NCBI GenBank assembly: GCA_040226215.1
Contig: JAVKFF010000122.1
Location: forward strand, 89,137-153,136
Length of the DNA stretch: 64,000 bases
Direction: 5' to 3'
From: JAVKFF01 sp040226215
GTDB lineage: Bacteria; Pseudomonadota; Alphaproteobacteria; DSM-16000; Inquilinaceae
Shown: positions 60,506 to 64,000 of the stretch, piece after piece
Layout of the letters: the number at the start of each line of letters is the position of its first letter
Position numbering within the stretch: the first letter of the stretch is position 1
Notes under the pieces: model-generated
Databases searched by the model: none
Told to the model about the DNA's origin: nothing
What the model saw: only the letters and a program-made list of their open reading frames with translations
Translations under genes and position numbers: made by a program

Positions 60506-61603
60506 ATGGGCTTCAACTGCGGCATCGTCGGATTGCCGAATGTCGGCAAGAGCACGCTGTTCAACGCGCTCACCTCCACCCAGGCGGCGGAGGCGGCGAA
60601 CTACCCGTTCTGCACCATCGAGCCGAATGTCGGTCGGGTCGGTGTGCCCGACGAGCGGCTGGAGCGGCTCGCCGCCATCGCCAAATCCGCCAAGGTGATC
60701 CCCACCCAGCTCGAATTCGTCGACATCGCCGGCCTGGTGCGCGGCGCCTCCAAGGGCGAGGGCCTGGGCAACCAGTTCCTCGCCAATATCCGCGAAGTCG
60801 ACGCCATCCTGCACGTGCTGCGCTGCTTCGAGGGCGAGGTCACCCATGTCGACGGCTCGGTCGACCCGGTGCGCGACGCCGAGACGGTCAACACCGAGCT
60901 GATGATCGCCGACATGGAGAGCCTGGAGCGGCGCATCGTCAGCACCGAGAAGAAGGCGCGCGGCGCGGACAAGGATGCGGCCGCCCAGCTCGCCGTCATG
61001 CGCGCGGTGCTGGCGAGGCTGGAGGCAGGCGAGCCGGCCAGAAGCTTCACGCCCGCCAGGGAGGACCAGCGCATCTTCCGCGAACTGCAGCTGCTGACCG
61101 CCAAGCCGGTGCTGTATGTCTGCAACGTCGCCGAGGAGGAGGCCGCCACCGGCAACGCCCACGCCGAGGCCGTCGCCGCGATGGCCCGGACGGAGGGCGC
61201 CGAGTCGGTGGTGATCTCCGCCGCCATCGAGGCCGAGCTCGCCCAGATCGCCGACCCGGCGGAGAAGCAGGAGTTCCTGGAGAGCCTGGGCCTGACCGAG
61301 CCCGGCCTCAACAAGGTGATCCGGGCCGGCTTCCGCCTGCTCGGCCTGATCACCTTCTTCACCGTCGGCCCGAAGGAGGCACATGCCTGGACGCTGGAGG
61401 AAGGCGGCACCGCGCCGGAGGCCGCCGGCGCCATCCACACCGATTTCCAGCGCGGATTCATCCGGGCGGAGACCATCGACTACGACAGCTATGTCGCGCT
61501 CGGCGGGGAAAATGGGGCCAAGGAGGCCGGCAAGATGCGCCAGGAGGGCAAGGACTACGTCGTGCGCGACGGCGACATCTTCCACTTCCGCTTTAACGTA
61601 TAG
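60506..61603 (+). CDS. ychF: Redox-regulated ATPase YchF (Obg family)
   Basis: A 365-aa P-loop protein. G1 is GIVGLPNVGKSTLFNAL, G3-like VDIAGLVRGASKGEGLGNQFL is the Obg-family signature, and NVAEEE replaces the GTP-specific N-K-x-D, in keeping with ATP preference. A coiled-coil insert and a C-terminal TGS domain (LITFFTVGPKEAHAWTL) follow. It binds ribosomes and responds to oxidative stress. Third gene of rplY-pth-ychF. Confidence 0.95.
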   Translation: MGFNCGIVGLPNVGKSTLFNALTSTQAAEAANYPFCTIEPNVGRVGVPDERLERLAAIAKSAKVIPTQLEFVDIAGLVRGASKGEGLGNQFLANIREVDAILHVLRCFEGEVTHVDGSVDPVRDAETVNTELMIADMESLERRIVSTEKKARGADKDAAAQLAVMRAVLARLEAGEPARSFTPAREDQRIFRELQLLTAKPVLYVCNVAEEEAATGNAHAEAVAAMARTEGAESVVISAAIEAELAQIADPAEKQEFLESLGLTEPGLNKVIRAGFRLLGLITFFTVGPKEAHAWTLEEGGTAPEAAGAIHTDFQRGFIRAETIDYDSYVALGGENGAKEAGKMRQEGKDYVVRDGDIFHFRFNV

Positions 61604-61627
61604 CGGCTGTGACCGAAGGCTGAAGGC

Positions 61628-62086
61628 CTAGCGCCGCGGCCCCAGCGGCGGCAGCAGCGGAAGGATCGGCTGGCCCGTGCTGCCCGGCGCGCCCTGCAGC
61701 GTCCCTGTCAGGGGAGCGTTGCCGAGACCCAGGCCACCCGGTAGCGGCACGGTCGACGGGCCGATATCGGTGACGAGGGGAGAAGCGCCGCCCGCCCGCT
61801 GCTCGTACTCCCAGTCGCAGCGCTCCAGCCGGCCGGAGCGGATCAGGCCCGTCTCCTCGTCCTCGAAGTTGCAGGTATAACCGTTCAGTCCGCCACATGA
61901 GCCGCCGACCGGCTGATAGCTGCCGGCGCCCATATTCGTTCCGCTGTTGCAGAAGCAGTAGCAGCGCCCGGTGGCGACCGTGGAGTTCGGCACCTGCGCC
62001 AAGGCGGTGCTGGCAATCCAGAGGGTGGCAGCCGCCAACGCGGTGCCGAGCCCGAGTTCAAGCCTGTTGGCAGCCTGTCGGCCCAT
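61628..62086 (-). CDS. Secreted six-cysteine protein, paralogue A
   Basis: A 152-aa protein with a Sec signal peptide (~1-31, ending STALAQ). AAGGAG is eight bases before ATG 62086. The mature part has exactly six Cys: a C-x-C-x-C cluster (CYCFC), GGSCGG, YTCN and ERCD. Between them lies the motif EDEETGLIRSGR. The C-terminal third is Pro/Gly/Leu-rich and probably disordered. It shares cysteine spacing and motifs with the neighbouring upstream gene. No known family is recognised. Convergent with ychF. Confidence 0.75.
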   Translation of the reverse strand: MGRQAANRLELGLGTALAAATLWIASTALAQVPNSTVATGRCYCFCNSGTNMGAGSYQPVGGSCGGLNGYTCNFEDEETGLIRSGRLERCDWEYEQRAGGASPLVTDIGPSTVPLPGGLGLGNAPLTGTLQGAPGSTGQPILPLLPPLGPRR

Positions 62087-62100
62087 TGCCCTTGCTCCTT

Positions 62101-62565
62101 CTACCGGGGCGCCAGGACGCCGGGCGTCGGCGCCAGCTGGAGCGGCTGGAAGATGGTCCCCGGGGGCGCCGTGCCGAGTGACGGCGACGGCATGATGGTC
62201 AGCACCTGGTTGTTGAAGACCTGCCCACCGGGCAGAACGGTCCCGCCGCCGGGCGGGTTCGGGTCGGCCGTGTCCGCGCGCTGCCCCGCCGCGTCCGAAC
62301 TCTGCTCCAGATCGCACAGCAGGACCCGGCCGCTCCGGATCAAATGCGTCTCGGAATCCTCGACATTGCAGGTGCGGTTCAGCAAGCCCCCGCAACTGCC
62401 GTTCACCGGGGTGTAGTCGATGAATCCCAAGTTTCCGTCCACGGTGCTGCAGACGCAGGCACACGACGCGCCGCCGCCCGAGCCGGGTGGCACCTGAGCG
62501 TTTGCCGAGGACGCCGATAATGCGGAAAATGTGGTGGCGGTAACGACGAGGATTGTGCGCAGCAT
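62101..62565 (-). CDS. Secreted six-cysteine protein, paralogue B
   Basis: A 154-aa protein with a signal peptide (~1-24, ending SANAQ). The six Cys are in the same arrangement as in paralogue A: CACVC, NGSCGG, RTCN and LLCD, with EDSETHLIRSGR before the last one and Y-x-P-V-x-G-S-C-G-G-L shared almost exactly. A Pro/Gly-rich C-terminal tail follows. Only 14 bases separate its stop from the start of A, so the two form an operon. Function unknown. Confidence 0.75.
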   Translation of the reverse strand: MLRTILVVTATTFSALSASSANAQVPPGSGGGASCACVCSTVDGNLGFIDYTPVNGSCGGLLNRTCNVEDSETHLIRSGRVLLCDLEQSSDAAGQRADTADPNPPGGGTVLPGGQVFNNQVLTIMPSPSLGTAPPGTIFQPLQLAPTPGVLAPR

Positions 62566-62833
62566 CGAGGCCTCTCCCGTCTTATGGAAAAAATCAGCCT
62601 AGACCCGCCGCAGCCGCCGGCGCGCACGCTATCTTCGCTGGCAGCGTCCCGCGCTTTGAACATGCCATGGTGCCGGTTCGGGTCGCGCCACCTTCGCCCA
62701 ACCCACTGAAATTCCAGCCGCCATTGTCCGGTTTCGCTCACACGGTCCTGTGCCATTCGTGAATTGCCGGTGACCTCGCATACGACTATGGAACATCGTC
62801 TTTCGACGTATTCCCTGCCAGGCACCCGCCTCC

Positions 62834-64000
62834 TTGCCAGCCCGCACCGACCGATCGCCAACCTGCCGCCGCCGGGCCGCCATCCTGGCGACCCTGCTCG
62901 CGACCGCCCTCGCCGGCACCGGCCGGGCCGATCCGGTCGACGGCCTCGAGGGCTTCGCCTGGGGGCAGGTCGGCGCGGATGGCGACGGCTGGTCGGGCGC
63001 CGGCGGCGTCTTCGTGCCGCTGTCGGCCGAGGGCGGCACGCTCAGCTATCTCGACGCCCGCCTGCGGGGCGGGCCCGACGTGGCGACCTACGGGCTCGGC
63101 CTGGGCGCTCGCGGCCTCGTTGACGAGGCCTGGATCCTCGGCGGCAGCGCCTTCATCGACGCCCACGACCTGGACGCGGCCGGCTGGCATGTCCGGGCCG
63201 GCCTGCAGGTGGAGGCCATGGGCCCGGCCTGGGACGCCCGCCTCACCGGCTATTGGGGCCTGAGCGACGTCGACCGCACGCTGGAACGGCGTCTTGGCAT
63301 CGCGGGCGGCCATGCCGACCTCTACCGCGACCATGCCGCCTATCACGGCGTCGAGGGGGAGGTCGGCCTGCGCCTCGACGCCAGCGACGGCCAGGCCCGC
63401 GAGTGGCGCGTGTTCGGCGGCGGCTACCACGCCTGGCGGGACGGCTTCGAGGACCGGTCGGGCGCCTTCGCCCGGCTCGAATTCCGGCACTACGACCTCG
63501 ACGGGCTGCCGGCCGGCTCGCGCCTGCACGCGGAACTGGAGGTCGATTGGCGGGCGACTGACGACGCGGTCGGCGTCGCCGGCTTCCTGCGCCTGCGCCT
63601 GCCCTTCCAGGAGACCGGCCCGGCGCCCGGTGTGCCGCTCGGCGACCGCGACCGCCGCTTCCTCGACATCGCCCGGCGCGACCACGGACCAGCGGTCGGC
63701 GACCGCCAGGTCTGGATCGTCCACATCGATGGAGCCGACGGCAGCGGCATCGACATCGACGACCCATCCGATCTGGGCATCCCCGCCTGCGCGGACTATG
63801 CCGGCGAGCCGACCGGCATCACCTACGACCTGACCGGCCATGAAGTGACCTGCGTCCACTACGTCGCCCAGGGCGGTGTCGGAAACGGCGCCACGGCGGA
63901 CCAGGCGGCGGCCTATGACGACATCAATACCGGAACCCTCCTGCCCGACGGCGCGCTGATCGTCGTTCTCGACACGGGCGGCACGATCGCGCCGGCCGCC
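62834..64000 (+). CDS. Inverse-autotransporter-like outer-membrane beta-barrel protein (truncated by window end)
   Basis: The frame is open from 62774 to the right edge (389 codons from 62834). The only usual start codon in the correct place is TTG 62834, giving a signal peptide with CRRRAAILATLLATALAGTG and cut near GRA. The next ~230 residues alternate like outer-membrane strands: GGVFVPLSAEGGTLSYLDARL, YGLGLGARGLVDEAWILGGSAFIDAHD, AWDARLTGYWGL, VEGEVGLRLDAS and WRVFGGGYHAWRDGF. This resembles the intimin/invasin-type barrel (G-L-G-x-R, W-x-L-G-x-x-x-F-x-D). A passenger region seems to begin at FLDIARRDHGP. The weak start may mean that the true 5' end differs. Confidence 0.65.
   Translation, partial: MPARTDRSPTCRRRAAILATLLATALAGTGRADPVDGLEGFAWGQVGADGDGWSGAGGVFVPLSAEGGTLSYLDARLRGGPDVATYGLGLGARGLVDEAWILGGSAFIDAHDLDAAGWHVRAGLQVEAMGPAWDARLTGYWGLSDVDRTLERRLGIAGGHADLYRDHAAYHGVEGEVGLRLDASDGQAREWRVFGGGYHAWRDGFEDRSGAFARLEFRHYDLDGLPAGSRLHAELEVDWRATDDAVGVAGFLRLRLPFQETGPAPGVPLGDRDRRFLDIARRDHGPAVGDRQVWIVHIDGADGSGIDIDDPSDLGIPACADYAGEPTGITYDLTGHEVTCVHYVAQGGVGNGATADQAAAYDDINTGTLLPDGALIVVLDTGGTIAPAA

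Noticed and set aside
62764..63123. 119-codon frame starting near the barrel gene
   Set aside because: Arg/Gly/Pro-rich frame without signal peptide or barrel pattern; the adjacent frame has both.

Overview
The window is high-GC (about 70% by eye), densely coded bacterial chromosome with very GC-rich third codon positions. The gene content points to an alphaproteobacterium, probably a Rhodospirillales-like heterotroph: a MarR / OmpR-type regulator / EnvZ-like kinase triad resembling PetP-PetR, a phasin with PhaR-like operator sites, a marine-proteobacterial class GN sortase with its dedicated VIT/vWA substrate, FolM next to FolB, UbiK, HldD, MidA and NMT1/THI5-type ABC transport. No rRNA, tRNA, CRISPR array, prophage or insertion sequence was recognised. 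The genus is not identifiable from the sequence alone.

Layout. 0-9 kb: end of an unknown gene, an acyl-CoA ligase, an MsbA-like exporter, a CPA2 antiporter, a GNAT/aminotransferase pair and an SLC13/RCK_C permease. 9-15.1 kb (minus strand): a complete NMT1/THI5-type ABC importer (ATPase, two permeases, binding protein), an intrinsic terminator, then a polysaccharide-deacetylase/GNAT pair. 15.1-15.8 kb: a gene-poor segment with a RutR-box-like palindrome and a structured plus-strand RNA ending in a strong terminator. 15.8-20 kb: a GntR regulator and a three-gene trans-4-hydroxyproline catabolic operon (deaminase, FAD dehydrogenase, epimerase). 20-27.5 kb: MsrP, an MFS carrier, a MaoC hydratase, hemerythrin and Dps, a hydratase/ketopantoate-reductase-like pair, and an aspartate aminotransferase. 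27.7-30.6 kb: VIT/vWA sortase substrate plus sortase. 30.7-32.4 kb: a ThiS/MoaD-like protein with a BNR-repeat protein, and a tiny secreted protein. 32.7-45.7 kb: uvrB, a Ca/Na exchanger, folM-folB, uvrC, pgsA, a DUF2062 protein, moaD-moaE, ilvE and the petPR-envZ-like locus. 45.7-50.4 kb: CsaA, a pair of palindromic elements, phasin, TetR, YbaK, proC, YbjN and UbiK. 50.6-61.6 kb: hldD, lgt-midA-pgeF, a 22-codon membrane peptide ORF, prs, a SAM-cyclase-ATPase-TPR protein, and rplY-pth-ychF. 61.6-64 kb: two tandem secreted six-cysteine paralogues and, divergently, a truncated outer-membrane beta-barrel protein of inverse-autotransporter type.

Genes are often translationally coupled through 4-base ATGA or GTGA overlaps (13 junctions seen), which also fixes several GTG starts. 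The items most worth follow-up are the six-cysteine paralogue pair beside the barrel gene, the sortase and its LPATA substrate, the ThiS-like/BNR pair, two head-to-head palindromic elements with compensatory stem changes, the structured RNA at 15.6 kb, the operator-bracketed phasin promoter, and in-frame short tandem repeats at the 5' ends of uvrB, uvrC and the ABC ATPase gene. Function calls rest on motif and family recognition by eye; no alignment or database search was run.
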